Notes: generated from the sequence alone by a model not told the origin. A DNA stretch of 64,000 bases from Caballeronia sp. GAFFF1 (GCF_023630705.1 NZ_JALQEM010000018.1:248001-312000), one strand, 5' to 3'; counted from the first letter of the stretch, positions 40,409-48,817 are shown. Program-made: numbers and translations.

Positions 40409-40464
40409 TGCTCGAAGTCTATACAAAGCGTTTTGTTCCGCAGGGGAATGTTATACTTCGAGCA
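40409..40464. promoter_or_regulatory. 10-bp dyad flanking a putative ompA promoter
   Basis: TGCTCGAAGT (40409-40418) is the exact reverse complement of ACTTCGAGCA (40455-40464), centre-to-centre 46 bp. The right arm overlaps TATACT (40452-40457), a good -10 box, although I see no clear -35. The two arms also carry matching CTATAC/TTATAC neighbours. It could be a repressor operator or, if transcription starts upstream, an mRNA stem. Confidence 0.5.
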
Positions 40465-40533
40465 ATGTATGACTTGTCTTCGTCTACAGGCTCGCAGTAA
40501 ACCTGCGGTAATCTCAATTTCGAGAGGAGAAAT

Positions 40534-41199
40534 ATGAATAAACTTTCAAAGCTCGCGTTCATTGCAGCTACCGCAGTTATGGCTGCATCGGCCTCGGCGC
40601 AATCGGTGCCGGCCTCGCGACAAGCCGTCAATGACAACTGGGTGAATGGCACGGGCGAGTATGTGTGGATGAACGGCACGAACGAACTGTGCTGGCGCGA
40701 CGCATTCTGGACGCCGGCCACGGCTAACGCGAAGTGCGATGGCGCACTGGTCGCGCAAGCCCCGGCTCCGGCAGTCGCTCCGCCGCCGCCGGCCGCACCC
40801 GCTATCACCAGCCAGAAGGTCACGTACCAGGCCGACGCCCTGTTCGACTTCGACAAGGCAGTCCTGAAGCCGGCCGGCAAGACCGCGCTGGACGATCTCG
40901 CATCGAAGATCGGCGCGCTGAATCTCGAAGTCGTGGTTGCAACGGGTTACACGGACCGCATCGGTTCGGACAAGTACAACGACCGTCTGTCGCTGCGCCG
41001 TGCGCAAGCTGTGAAGGCTTACCTGGTCAGCAAGGGCATCGAAGCCAACCGTATCTATACGGAAGGCAAGGGCAAGCGCGACCCGGTCACGAAGGGTTCG
41101 TGCACGCAGAAGAACCGCAAGCAACTCATCGCCTGCCTCGCACCGGATCGTCGCGTGGAAGTCGAAGTTGTCGGCACGACGCGTCAGCCGCAACAGTAA
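40534..41199 (+). CDS. OmpA-family outer membrane protein
   Basis: A 221-residue protein with a signal peptide (residues 1-22, [22 protein letters not shown]), a short middle with a proline-rich linker ([14 protein letters not shown]) and a C-terminal OmpA-like peptidoglycan-binding domain (residues 92-215; [39 protein letters not shown], and [10 protein letters not shown]). There is no large N-terminal beta-barrel, unlike E. coli OmpA, so it should be mainly a periplasmic anchor. A strong site (GAGGAG) precedes the ATG, which fits high expression. Confidence 0.9.
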   Translation: MNKLSKLAFIAATAVMAASASAQSVPASRQAVNDNWVNGTGEYVWMNGTNELCWRDAFWTPATANAKCDGALVAQAPAPAVAPPPPAAPAITSQKVTYQADALFDFDKAVLKPAGKTALDDLASKIGALNLEVVVATGYTDRIGSDKYNDRLSLRRAQAVKAYLVSKGIEANRIYTEGKGKRDPVTKGSCTQKNRKQLIACLAPDRRVEVEVVGTTRQPQQ

Positions 41200-41226
41200 G
41201 TTCTGCCGGCTTGCCGCAGACTCGAA

Positions 41227-41251
41227 CCCCCGCCTCGGCGGGGGTTTTTTT
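41227..41251 (+). terminator. Terminator of the ompA-like gene
   Basis: CCCCCGCC (41227-41234) pairs with GGCGGGGG (41237-41244), a short loop, then seven Ts. A strong intrinsic terminator. Confidence 0.95.
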
Positions 41252-41383
41252 ATGCCCAACGGCGGCGCATTTCACGAAGTTTCTTGCTGCATGCCGCCGC
41301 CGAACGCGCCGTGCGTTTTGCCCGGTCTGTTGACCGCCTATATACTCGACCCTACCGATTCACGTTTAGCCAAGGTCCTCCTC

Positions 41384-42082
41384 ATGACGAATGTCGATCC
41401 CCACGAACTGCAGAAATTCAGCGATCTCGCGCATCGCTGGTGGGACCCGAACGCCGAGTTCAAGCCGCTGCACGAGCTGAACCCGGTGCGGCTCGACTGG
41501 ATTGACGCGCATGCGCATCTGATGCGCAAGCGTGTCCTCGACATCGGCTGCGGAGGCGGCATTTTGTCGGAGTCGATGGCCACGCGCGGCGCAACGGTGA
41601 AAGGCATCGATCTGTCGTCGAACGCGCTCGGTGTCGCGGACCTGCATAGTCTCGAAAGCGGCGTCGAGGTGGCGTATGAGGAAATCTCGGCGGAGGCGCT
41701 CGCAGCGCGCGAGCCGGGCTCGTACGACGTCGTGACATGCATGGAGATGCTCGAGCACGTGCCGAATCCCGCAGGCACCGTCGCGGCGTGCGCGGCGCTC
41801 GTCAAACCCGGCGGCTGGGTGTTCTTCTCCACGCTCAACCGGAACGCGAAGGCGTATCTCTTCGCCGTCATCGGCGCCGAGTACATTGCGCGGATGCTGC
41901 CGCGCGGCACGCACGACTACGCGCGCTTCATCAAACCCTCGGAACTGGCGACGTTCGCGCGCACGGCGTCGCTCTTACCCGTGGATATCAAGGGCATCAC
42001 GTATCGGCCGATCTCGCAGCACTTCGGCCTTTCCAACGATACGAGCATCAACTACATGATGGCTTGCCGTCGGGAAGCGTGA
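41384..42082 (+). CDS. ubiG: Ubiquinone biosynthesis O-methyltransferase
   Basis: A 232-residue SAM-dependent methyltransferase carrying out both O-methylations in ubiquinone synthesis. Motif I is [15 protein letters not shown] near residue 50; [26 protein letters not shown] near the N terminus and [13 protein letters not shown] are diagnostic. Start [12 protein letters not shown] at 41384; the frame is open upstream but the ATG fits homologues. It is followed by gph after 4 bp. Confidence 0.96.
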   Translation: MTNVDPHELQKFSDLAHRWWDPNAEFKPLHELNPVRLDWIDAHAHLMRKRVLDIGCGGGILSESMATRGATVKGIDLSSNALGVADLHSLESGVEVAYEEISAEALAAREPGSYDVVTCMEMLEHVPNPAGTVAACAALVKPGGWVFFSTLNRNAKAYLFAVIGAEYIARMLPRGTHDYARFIKPSELATFARTASLLPVDIKGITYRPISQHFGLSNDTSINYMMACRREA

Positions 42083-42086
42083 CGCC

Positions 42087-42851
42087 ATGAATCCGGAAGA
42101 ACAAGACGAAGCGGGCATCGTCCAGACGAAGCCTCTGCCCGACGATCCCACGCCGCAGCCGCAACGCGCGGCCGATGGCCGCTCGCTCGGGCTCTGCCAG
42201 GCGGTGCTGTTCGATCTCGACGGCACCATTGCCGATACCGCGCCGGACCTCGTCGCGGCCGTCAACAAGATGCGCCACGACCGCGGGCTCGAAATGCGTC
42301 CGCTGGAGGCGCTGCGGCCGTACGCATCGGCGGGCGCGCGCGGGTTGCTCGGCGGCGCGTTCGAAATCGGGCCGGAGCATCACGAGTTCGCCTCGATGCG
42401 CGAGGAATTCCTTGCCAATTACGAGGCGGACCTCTGCATCGAAACGACGCTGTTCCCGGGCATCAGCGAATTGCTGGACGAGCTCGACGCGCGCGGCGTG
42501 CGCTGGGGCATCGTCACGAATAAAGTGACGCGGCTCGCCGCGCCACTCGTCGGATTGCTCGGGCTCGACACGCGCGCCGGCTGCCTCGTTTGCGGCGACA
42601 CGACGCCGCATTCGAAACCGCATCCTGCGCCGCTCTTGCACGCCGCGGATTTGCTCGACGTCGCGCCGGAGCGCATCGTCTACGTCGGCGACGACCTGCG
42701 CGACGTGCAAGCGGGGTTTGCCGCCGGCATGATCACGGTCGCCGCCGCGTACGGCTATTGCGGCGACGACATCCCGCCGCATCGCTGGCACGCGGACCAC
42801 GTCGTCGAATCGACCGAGGAGTTGCAGCTGCTGCTGCGCGAGATCCCATGA
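42087..42851 (+). CDS. gph: Phosphoglycolate phosphatase, HAD family
   Basis: A 254-residue HAD hydrolase. The catalytic motif is LFDLDGTIADTAPDL at residues 37-51 (nucleophile Asp and +2 Asp), then motif II VTNKVT and motif III KPHPAPLLHAA and VYVGDDLRDVQAG. A roughly 35-residue N-terminal extension is poorly conserved. It removes 2-phosphoglycolate, a by-product of DNA repair. The ubiG-gph order is common in betaproteobacteria. Confidence 0.92.
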   Translation: MNPEEQDEAGIVQTKPLPDDPTPQPQRAADGRSLGLCQAVLFDLDGTIADTAPDLVAAVNKMRHDRGLEMRPLEALRPYASAGARGLLGGAFEIGPEHHEFASMREEFLANYEADLCIETTLFPGISELLDELDARGVRWGIVTNKVTRLAAPLVGLLGLDTRAGCLVCGDTTPHSKPHPAPLLHAADLLDVAPERIVYVGDDLRDVQAGFAAGMITVAAAYGYCGDDIPPHRWHADHVVESTEELQLLLREIP

Positions 42852-42915
42852 CAACGCGGGCGCGGACGAAACAGGCTCTTGAAAAAAGCCGCGGTTCGCC
42901 TCATACAGTAATTCG

Positions 42916-42924
42916 TGGGATAAT
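42916..42924 (+). promoter_or_regulatory. ssrA: Extended -10 element of the tmRNA promoter
   Basis: TGGGATAAT lies about 15 bases upstream of the mature tmRNA 5-prime end. It is an extended -10 (TG-N-GATAAT); the -35 region is weak. Confidence 0.45.
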
Positions 42925-42938
42925 CTCAGTTCCGCTTT

Positions 42939-43296
42939 GGGGGCGACCTGGTTTCGACAGGGGTTGTGAAGCGGTCAGGGCATACCGAGGACCCGTCACC
43001 TCGTTAATCAATGGGAAAAACGTAACTGCAAACGACGATACGTTCGCACTGGCAGCCTAAGGGCCGCCGTCCTCTCACTAATTCGCTGACGGGTTAGGGT
43101 AGCAATACCGCGAGAGGTCATATACGTCAGATAAGTCTTGGTGGTGTCACGACGCCAAGATCGAAAATTTAGTGAATCGCCGTAACGCAGCGTGTTCGTC
43201 CGCGTCGTTGCGGTTAAATCAAAAGACAGAACTAAGTATGTAGAACTGGTCGTAGAGCGCTTCTGGACGCGGGTTCGATTCCCGCCGCCTCCACCA
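42939..43296 (+). ncRNA. ssrA: Transfer-messenger RNA
   Basis: A one-piece tmRNA of about 358 nt. The 5-prime end GGGGGCGACCTGG pairs with the 3-prime CGCCTCC-ACCA acceptor arm, and GGTTCGATTCCC forms the T arm. The tag reading frame resumes at GCA (43028) and encodes ANDDTFALAA, stop TAA at 43058-43060. It rescues stalled ribosomes with SmpB. It is followed by an intrinsic terminator. The CCA is encoded. Confidence 0.97.
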
Positions 43297-43307
43297 CCCC
43301 ATTTTGA

Positions 43308-43341
43308 AACCCGCGATCGCGCAAGCGTCGCGGGTTTTTTG
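43308..43341 (+). terminator. Terminator of tmRNA
   Basis: AACCCGCGA (43308-43316) pairs with TCGCGGGTT (43328-43336), then a run of Ts. Confidence 0.93.
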
Positions 43342-43378
43342 TTTAGCGCTGCGTGCGCTGCCACCTCGCCGCGCAGGC

Positions 43379-43405
43379 AAAAAAAAGCCCCGCGCGAGGC
43401 GGGGC
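43379..43405 (-). terminator. Reverse-strand terminator in a region without a reverse-strand gene
   Basis: GCCCCGC (43387-43393) pairs with GCGGGGC (43399-43405); on the reverse strand the stem is followed by eight Ts. No reverse-strand gene is evident upstream, so the transcript it ends is unknown. Confidence 0.75.
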
Positions 43406-43559
43406 AAACATCCTTGAGAGACATAGCTGCGGCAGAGACGACGCGAGCTACGGGCCACAGAATAGAGGTCGCGGTGCGCGCTTCGTATCGGAGGCGTCCG
43501 AATCTACTGCTGTGGGTCAACGATATGTCGACTAGAGCACAGTTCCCCTCTGTTTCGCT

Positions 43560-43735
43560 TACATGACTGACCTCAGTCAACAATTCCGAGCTCAAAGGGC
43601 AATCGGAGTCCTCTTCTCCGACAAATCCGATTCGTCTCTCAGCGCAGCGACGTTACGCTTTTCGTGCTTCTCGTTCTCGTGGACGGGAAGTCATTCCAGG
43701 TACTTTAGCCTCGCCAACCGGCGAGGCTTTTTTTC
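43560..43735 (+). ncRNA. Possible small RNA between tmRNA and the PIG-L gene
   Basis: The stretch contains a 16-bp palindrome (TGACTGA-CC-TCAGTCA, 43564-43579), a hairpin TCGGAG/CTCCGA (43603-43608 with 43616-43621) and ends in a strong terminator at 43708-43735. I see no coding region that explains that terminator: the only open frame here is Ser/Arg-rich, has no ribosome site and runs through it. Promoter elements are not clear, so the 5-prime end is a guess. Confidence 0.35.
43708..43735 (+). terminator. Forward terminator upstream of the PIG-L gene
   Basis: AGCCTCGCC (43708-43716) pairs with GGCGAGGCT (43721-43729), 4-base loop, then a run of Ts. It lies about 370 bases past the tmRNA terminator. 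Confidence 0.92.
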
Positions 43736-43861
43736 ATCCCGCTTCCGTCCCGACAGACATTCTCGTATCCGTCAGACATGTTCGCTCGGCAACCGACCGT
43801 GCCGTCCGCGCGAAGGCAATCTTCTGCTTTATCCGGCGAACCGGCGCGTTGCGGGAGAAGC

Positions 43862-46276
43862 ATGTATCGAGAAAGCGGTATCAAGAACATCCGAACAAGC
43901 GCGATAGCGTTGGCGTGGGCCCTGCTCGCCCTGCTCCTTCCGATGGTCGCGCGCGCAGCCACCGCACCCGCCTCCGCCGACTGTCGCGCAGGGACGCTCG
44001 TCACCGTGGTCGCGCATCTGGATGACGACCTGCTCTTCGTCAATCCCGGCATCAGCGACAAGCTCGACGCCGGCTGGTGCGTCACCACCGTTCATCTGAT
44101 CGGCGGCGCGAACGGCGCCAAGTACGACTACGTGCTGCTGCGCGAGACCGGCACCAAGCTCGCCTACGCGCGAATGGCCGGCGTGCCGGACCGGTGGCAG
44201 GAATCGACCGCCATGCTTGCCGGCAAGCCCGTGCATCAACTGGTGCTAGCCGGACAGCCGCGCGTCAAGCTGCTCGAACTGCGGCTGCCGGGCGGCGGCG
44301 TGCGCGGCGGCAAAGTCCCGCTCGGGCTGCTGTGGGATCGCGGCCAGACGGTGACCACGTATCCGATGCAGTCGGACGGCACGGGAGCGACGACATACGA
44401 TCGGGCCGCACTGTCGGCGACGCTGCGCGCGATTCTCACGCAGGCCACCGCCATCTACACGCTGAATCCGGACACGGTCGCGTTCATGGAGCACCCGGAC
44501 CACATCTACGCGGCGCGCATCACGCGCGTGGTCGCGCAGAGCCTGAAACGCGATCTGCCGATCGGCTATCACGTCACCTACCCGACCGGCGGCCTGCCCA
44601 AGAATCTCGACGCCGAAGAGACGCTGCGCAAACGCGATGTCATCGGCAGCTACTTTTCCGTCGACGGCAACGACGCCGGCCACGTCTTCGACGAATACAT
44701 GTGGGACGGCAACTGGGTGGCTCGCCGCTACTGGAGCAGCGCGCGTGCGAACGACGCCGGCCCGGACTTCCAGCTGCGGCCGTTTCAGCTCGTCAACGAA
44801 TATTCGAGCCGATGCCTGCAATCCGGCGGCGCGGGCCAGCCGCCGCGTCTTGGCGCGTGCTCGGGCGATGCATCGCAGAACTGGTTCTGGCAACAGTTGC
44901 CCGCGACGCCCGGCGAAAAGAACGACGCGCTTCTCGTGAACGCCGCCACCCACGCGTGCATCGCCGAACGCGATTCGGGGTTGGTCGAAGAAGCATGCAA
45001 CGCGAAGAGCGCGTCGCAGCGCTGGACGCCGTGGGACTTCGGCTTCGTCTACACGCCGCTCAATCACTGTCTGGGCGAGAAAAACGGCGCCGTGACCGCC
45101 GGGCGCTGCTCGCTGCTGACGGCGGAATATCGCTGGTCGCCGACGCCGCAGACCGTGTGGACCGATACCCGCCAGGAAGGCGCGCTCTACGGCGACGTGC
45201 GCGGCACGGGCCGCGACAGCGCCGTGTACGTGCAGCGTCGCAAGGACGGACCGGGGTTCAACGTCTGGGTCGCGGAGATGTCGCGCATGGATCAGGCCGC
45301 GCCGTGGTATCTGAACGCCGTGCCGTTCGATCCGCAGGCGAGCGCGCCGACCTGCGAGGCGGATACGCTCTGCTTCGACAGCGCGCGCTTTCTGCTCGGC
45401 GATTTTGACGGCGACGGCCGCGCCGATTTGATGGTGATCACGCCACGAAACGGCGGCACCGCGTTCTGGCTGCTGAAAAGCGCGGGCACGCGCTTCGAAG
45501 CACCGCGCCTATGGTTCCAGACGAACGCCGAATGGACGCCTGCCACCGCGCAGCAATACATCGCCGGCGACTTCAACGGCGACGGCCGCGCCGACGTCGC
45601 GATAGCGCAGCAACGCAAGGATGCGGGGCTGGACCTCTGGGTGCTCGCATCGAACGGAGCGACGGCAAGCGCGCCCGCGCTCTGGCTGAACGCGCCCGCG
45701 CTGTCCGCGAGCGCCCGCTTCGTGCCTGCGCGCGTCGCGGGATCGGAGCGGGCGGGACTCATCGCGATGGAGAACGTGAACGGCGCGCTCGCGCTTTCGC
45801 AACTGGCGAGCACGGGTGCTGCGTTCGAAGCCAGCTACCGCACGAACGTGTACCCGCAACTGCGCGCCGCGTCCGTGAAAGTCGCGGCAGGCGATATCGA
45901 CGGCGACGGCATCGACGATCTCGCGGTGCTCGCGCCGCGTGGCGACTCGGCAAGCACGCGCGTCTTCGGCATCGAGGGCGGCAAGGTGTTCGGCCCGGCC
46001 GAGGAAACCGCGACGCTGCCCGGCACGTCCTACGCCGATTCCATGCCGGCGCTCATTCGCCGCAACGACCACGACAACCACGCCACGCTCGTGCTGTTTC
46101 GCCGCGCGAACACGATTCTCAAAGAGTTCTATTACACCGGCGGCGCGCCGAGCTTATCCGGCTATGACGTCGACGCGTCGTTCAGGCTGGGGCCGGTGCA
46201 AATCTGGGGCGATCTGCCGGGGCTGTATTCGGAATCGCTCTGGCTTAAGACGCTCGCTTACTGGGGCGGCAAATAA
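43862..46276 (+). CDS. Secreted PIG-L deacetylase / ricin-B lectin / VCBS repeat protein
   Basis: An 804-residue exported protein with an unusual set of domains. After a signal peptide (about residues 1-36, ending MVARA) comes a PIG-L/LmbE-type deacetylase: AHLDDDLLF (His52, Asp54-56, a variant of AHPDDE) and EHPDHIYAAR (HPDH at 211-214), the usual zinc and catalytic motifs. Residues about 300-410 look like a ricin-B beta-trefoil (NEYSSRCLQSGGAG, QNWFWQQL, and ACIAERDSGLVEEAC). The last 300 residues carry VCBS/FG-GAP calcium-loop repeats (GDFDGDGRADL near 513, GDFNGDGRADV near 570, GDIDGDGIDDL near 677). The ATG has GGGAG upstream. I infer an extracellular sugar-binding N-deacetylase. Its 3-prime end is repeated downstream. 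Confidence 0.8.
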   Translation: MYRESGIKNIRTSAIALAWALLALLLPMVARAATAPASADCRAGTLVTVVAHLDDDLLFVNPGISDKLDAGWCVTTVHLIGGANGAKYDYVLLRETGTKLAYARMAGVPDRWQESTAMLAGKPVHQLVLAGQPRVKLLELRLPGGGVRGGKVPLGLLWDRGQTVTTYPMQSDGTGATTYDRAALSATLRAILTQATAIYTLNPDTVAFMEHPDHIYAARITRVVAQSLKRDLPIGYHVTYPTGGLPKNLDAEETLRKRDVIGSYFSVDGNDAGHVFDEYMWDGNWVARRYWSSARANDAGPDFQLRPFQLVNEYSSRCLQSGGAGQPPRLGACSGDASQNWFWQQLPATPGEKNDALLVNAATHACIAERDSGLVEEACNAKSASQRWTPWDFGFVYTPLNHCLGEKNGAVTAGRCSLLTAEYRWSPTPQTVWTDTRQEGALYGDVRGTGRDSAVYVQRRKDGPGFNVWVAEMSRMDQAAPWYLNAVPFDPQASAPTCEADTLCFDSARFLLGDFDGDGRADLMVITPRNGGTAFWLLKSAGTRFEAPRLWFQTNAEWTPATAQQYIAGDFNGDGRADVAIAQQRKDAGLDLWVLASNGATASAPALWLNAPALSASARFVPARVAGSERAGLIAMENVNGALALSQLASTGAAFEASYRTNVYPQLRAASVKVAAGDIDGDGIDDLAVLAPRGDSASTRVFGIEGGKVFGPAEETATLPGTSYADSMPALIRRNDHDNHATLVLFRRANTILKEFYYTGGAPSLSGYDVDASFRLGPVQIWGDLPGLYSESLWLKTLAYWGGK

Positions 46277-46900
46277 GAACGCGCCGCGCTGCTGCTTCGG
46301 GCGGCGCGTGGCGTCTCTGATCATTGCCGGTTTGCTGGGGCCCACGCGCAGATTTGGCCGCGGTTGCCCCGTCCGTATTCCGAATCGTTTTTTGCTCAAG
46401 ACGCTCGCTTCCTCAGGCGGCAAAAAAATGCGCCGCCCTCGCGATACGAGCACGCGTGACCTTGAAGTCATTACCGTTCATCCGGCTTCTACGCGCGATT
46501 CAAGACAATCTGCCCCGGCGTGTATTCGCAATCGATCTGGCTCAAAGCGCGCGCTTACGGGGGCGGCAAATGAAAACGCGCCGTGGCGCGTGCTCCGTAT
46601 GATCATCGCCGTTCAGCCGAGGCCCACGAAGTTTAGTGCACTCTGCCCCGTCTTCACTCCGGATCGTCCTTGCTCGAGACGATCACCTAATAAGGCGGTA
46701 AACAAAAGGGCGGCGCGTGATCTTCATCTCTTGCCGTTTAACTGACGCCTACGCGCCGTTTAGGGCGACGTGCCGGAATTGCATTCGGAATCGCTCTGGA
46801 TCGAGGCGCTCGCTTACTGGGGCGGCAAACGAAAACTGCGCCGCCCTTCGATCCGGGCGGCGCATGCTCTATCACATCATTTGCCGTTCAGCCAAGACCC
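46210..46900. repeat. Five degenerate tandem copies of a convergent-gene junction
   Basis: A unit of about 127-150 bp is repeated. A landmark like TATTCGGAATCG occurs at 46226, 46376, 46523, 46655 and 46782 (the third and fourth copies are diverged). Each unit holds the last codons of the PIG-L gene (SESLWLKTLAYWGGK; copy five reads SESLWIEALAYWGGK), GC-rich inverted-repeat remnants (GCGCCGC/GCGGCGC), and then a copy of the last bases of the convergent glycosyltransferase gene (TTGCCGTTCAGCC). Copies two to four carry frameshifts, stops or substitutions. The last copy runs into the true glycosyltransferase stop. Confidence 0.85.
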
Positions 46901-47964
46901 ACACGCAAATCCAGCACGTCGCGCGCGATCGCGAGATACCGGTCGGCCGTGCTTTGCAGCGTCAGTCCTTGCAGCGGGCGCGTGGCGCGCGGCTGCGAGA
47001 GCGCATCGAGAAGCGCGCGGCCGTAGGCGGCGATGTCGCTCGTATCGAGCAATTGCACGCCCGGGAAACCGCCCGCGAACGCGAACGATGCAATGCTGTT
47101 GCCCACCACCGGAATGCCCGACGCGAGCGCCTCCAGAAAGCCAATGCTGTGCGCTTCGAAGCTCGACGGCATCGCGAACACGCTCGATGCCCGCAGAATC
47201 TGCGCGACGTTCTGCTGCGGTCCCTGAATCGACACGCGATCCTTCAGCCCCAACTGCGCGACGCGCTCGACCACCGCCGCGTGATAGTCGAGGTTTTCGA
47301 CGACGCCGCATAGAAGAAGCCGCGCATCGCGATCGGCGCAGGCCACGTGCGCGAAGGCTTCGACCGTCTGCAGCTGATTCTTCTCGGGAATATAGCGGCC
47401 GACCTGCACGATCTGCTTGTGCGCGACGGGCACGCGCGGCCCGGCATCGTCGGCGAAGCGCGAGACATCGACGCCGTTCGGCACGACGATCATCGACGGA
47501 TGCAGGCCGATCTCCTTGACGTAGTCGTCGATGTTCTTCTGCGATACGCCGATCACCGCCTTCGCGCGGTTGGACAGCAGGCGCTCGGCGCGCATCAGCG
47601 CGGCATTGGCGAAGTCGTTCGCGCCCGAGTGCATGACCCAGACGATCGGCACGCGCGTCGGCAAGGCGCGCACGTAGAGCGCCGGAATGGTCGCGTGCGC
47701 GAAGATGATGTCGGGCTTGAACGACCGGATCGCGCGATGCAGAAAGAGCAGCCGGCCCAGCTTCGTCGGATTCTTCGCCGGGAAAACGCACGAAACGCCG
47801 TGCGCGCGCAACTCTGCGCTGATGTGCCTGAAATCGTCGTGCTCGGGCATCAGCGAGGCGATCGAGACGCTATGTCCCGCGCGCTGATGACCGATCGCGA
47901 CGCCCTTGGCGAGAACTTCCGCCCCCGAAAGGCGAGGCGCCAGTATGACCTGGAGAATTCGCAT
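46888..47964 (-). CDS. Glycosyltransferase family 4 protein
   Basis: A 358-residue GT-B-fold enzyme. MRILQVILAPRLSGAEVLAKGVAI at the N terminus is the typical acceptor-side start, and the C-terminal half holds VQVGRYIPEKNQLQTVEAF and SFEAHSIGFLEALASGIPVVG, the nucleotide-sugar-binding ExxxxGxxxxEA-type region. It resembles WaaG-like and capsule glycosyltransferases. The acceptor and donor cannot be told from sequence. I start at the ATG 47964; a longer frame is not supported. It converges with the PIG-L gene; a link in polysaccharide metabolism is possible but unproven. Confidence 0.85.
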   Translation of the reverse strand: MRILQVILAPRLSGAEVLAKGVAIGHQRAGHSVSIASLMPEHDDFRHISAELRAHGVSCVFPAKNPTKLGRLLFLHRAIRSFKPDIIFAHATIPALYVRALPTRVPIVWVMHSGANDFANAALMRAERLLSNRAKAVIGVSQKNIDDYVKEIGLHPSMIVVPNGVDVSRFADDAGPRVPVAHKQIVQVGRYIPEKNQLQTVEAFAHVACADRDARLLLCGVVENLDYHAAVVERVAQLGLKDRVSIQGPQQNVAQILRASSVFAMPSSFEAHSIGFLEALASGIPVVGNSIASFAFAGGFPGVQLLDTSDIAAYGRALLDALSQPRATRPLQGLTLQSTADRYLAIARDVLDLRVGLG

Positions 47965-48333
47965 GCGTGCAGTCCCTCGGTGGTCCGAAGTGCGTTCGGG
48001 GCCACGTCCTGCCCACGGTGGCGTGGCGTCCGTCGCCGCTTGCCCCACGCTGTCTCGCGTGGTTCGTGCAGCCGCGCACTTCCTGTTTTTATGGTTTTTA
48101 GATCGGAGAAAAAACGGCCGTGCGCATCGAACTATCGATCGATGACACGTCGATCAAGGTACTCCTCGACTCGCATGGCACATCGGCCATCTCGTAGTGT
48201 TTTTCGGTCGCTGCGGAATTCAATGCCTGCGGTATGAGGCGGCGCGCACACGCGCGAAGGGATACCACCGAGAAGCGCAGGAAGGAAGGACAGGCTGACG
48301 GCGCGCATTGCACGCGCCGCGATTCATCCGGCT
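47965..48333. other. Gap between glycosyltransferase and secreted-peptide genes
   Basis: About 370 bases without a supported gene. It contains the 5-prime region of the glycosyltransferase gene, an AT-rich patch near 48080-48110 and a GC-rich inverted repeat near 48298-48323 (GGCGCG/CGCGCC) that may end the small gene at 48334; that hairpin lacks a T-run. Confidence 0.5.
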
Positions 48334-48603
48334 TTAGTTGCTGCCGTCTTTCGGGCACTTGAGGTTGCAGCCGTCGGGGTCGCCGTTGTCGCCACGGCGG
48401 CGCATCGCGGACGTGCCGCGCTGATACTTCTCGGAAGGAGCAGAGGCGGCAAACGGCATCTGCGGATGCTCGTTGATGCGGAAGTTGTCCTGCAGCACGC
48501 CGCCAGGAATGCCCGGCGAGTTTTGCGCGAATGCCGCGGGAGCGAGATAAACGGCGCCGGCGACGAGCGCGGCGGACAGTGAAGCGAGCAACGTGAATTT
48601 CAT
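48334..48603 (-). CDS. Small exported protein of unknown function
   Basis: An 89-residue protein with a clear signal peptide (MKFTLLASLSAALVAGAVYL... ending PAAFA-QN, about 26 residues). The mature part is about 63 residues, hydrophilic, with two cysteines near the C terminus (CNLKC) and RRRGDNGDPDG. I do not recognise a family. An upstream patch (48604-48747) may hold its promoter. Confidence 0.6.
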   Translation of the reverse strand: MKFTLLASLSAALVAGAVYLAPAAFAQNSPGIPGGVLQDNFRINEHPQMPFAASAPSEKYQRGTSAMRRRGDNGDPDGCNLKCPKDGSN

Positions 48604-48747
48604 GGCGATTTTCGCGCGTCGAAGGCGCGTCTGGAACGAGAAGAAAACGCTGAAACGAAGAACCGAAGCCGCTAGGTTAACGCAATTCGCCGAGGCGGGC
48701 GGTTTCGACGGGAGAGATTCGTCTTACCGTCCGTTTCGCGCGTCGGC

Positions 48748-48812
48748 GCTCAGTCAGTCCGCTCAGTCAGGCCGCTCAGTCAGGCCGCTCAGTCAGGCCG
48801 CTCAGTCAGCCC
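48748..48812. repeat. 13-bp tandem repeat, five copies
   Basis: GCTCAGTCAGKCC is repeated five times head to tail (copies begin at 48748, 48761, 48774, 48787 and 48800), three identical and two with one change. It ends 5 bp from the fdsR stop codon. There are no spacers, so this is not a CRISPR array. Confidence 0.9.
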
Positions 48813-48817
48813 GCTCT

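Noticed and set aside
43219..43458. A reverse-strand frame containing WWRRRESNPRP.
   Set aside because: This peptide is the usual false translation of tRNA or tmRNA 3-prime ends; it comes from ssrA.
43563..43907. A forward frame starting MTDLSQQFRAQ in the tmRNA-PIG-L gap.
   Set aside because: No ribosome site, low-complexity Ser/Arg content, and it reads through a strong terminator.
48748..48812. Short direct repeats as a possible CRISPR array.
   Set aside because: The units are 13 bp and contiguous, with no spacers, and there are no cas genes.
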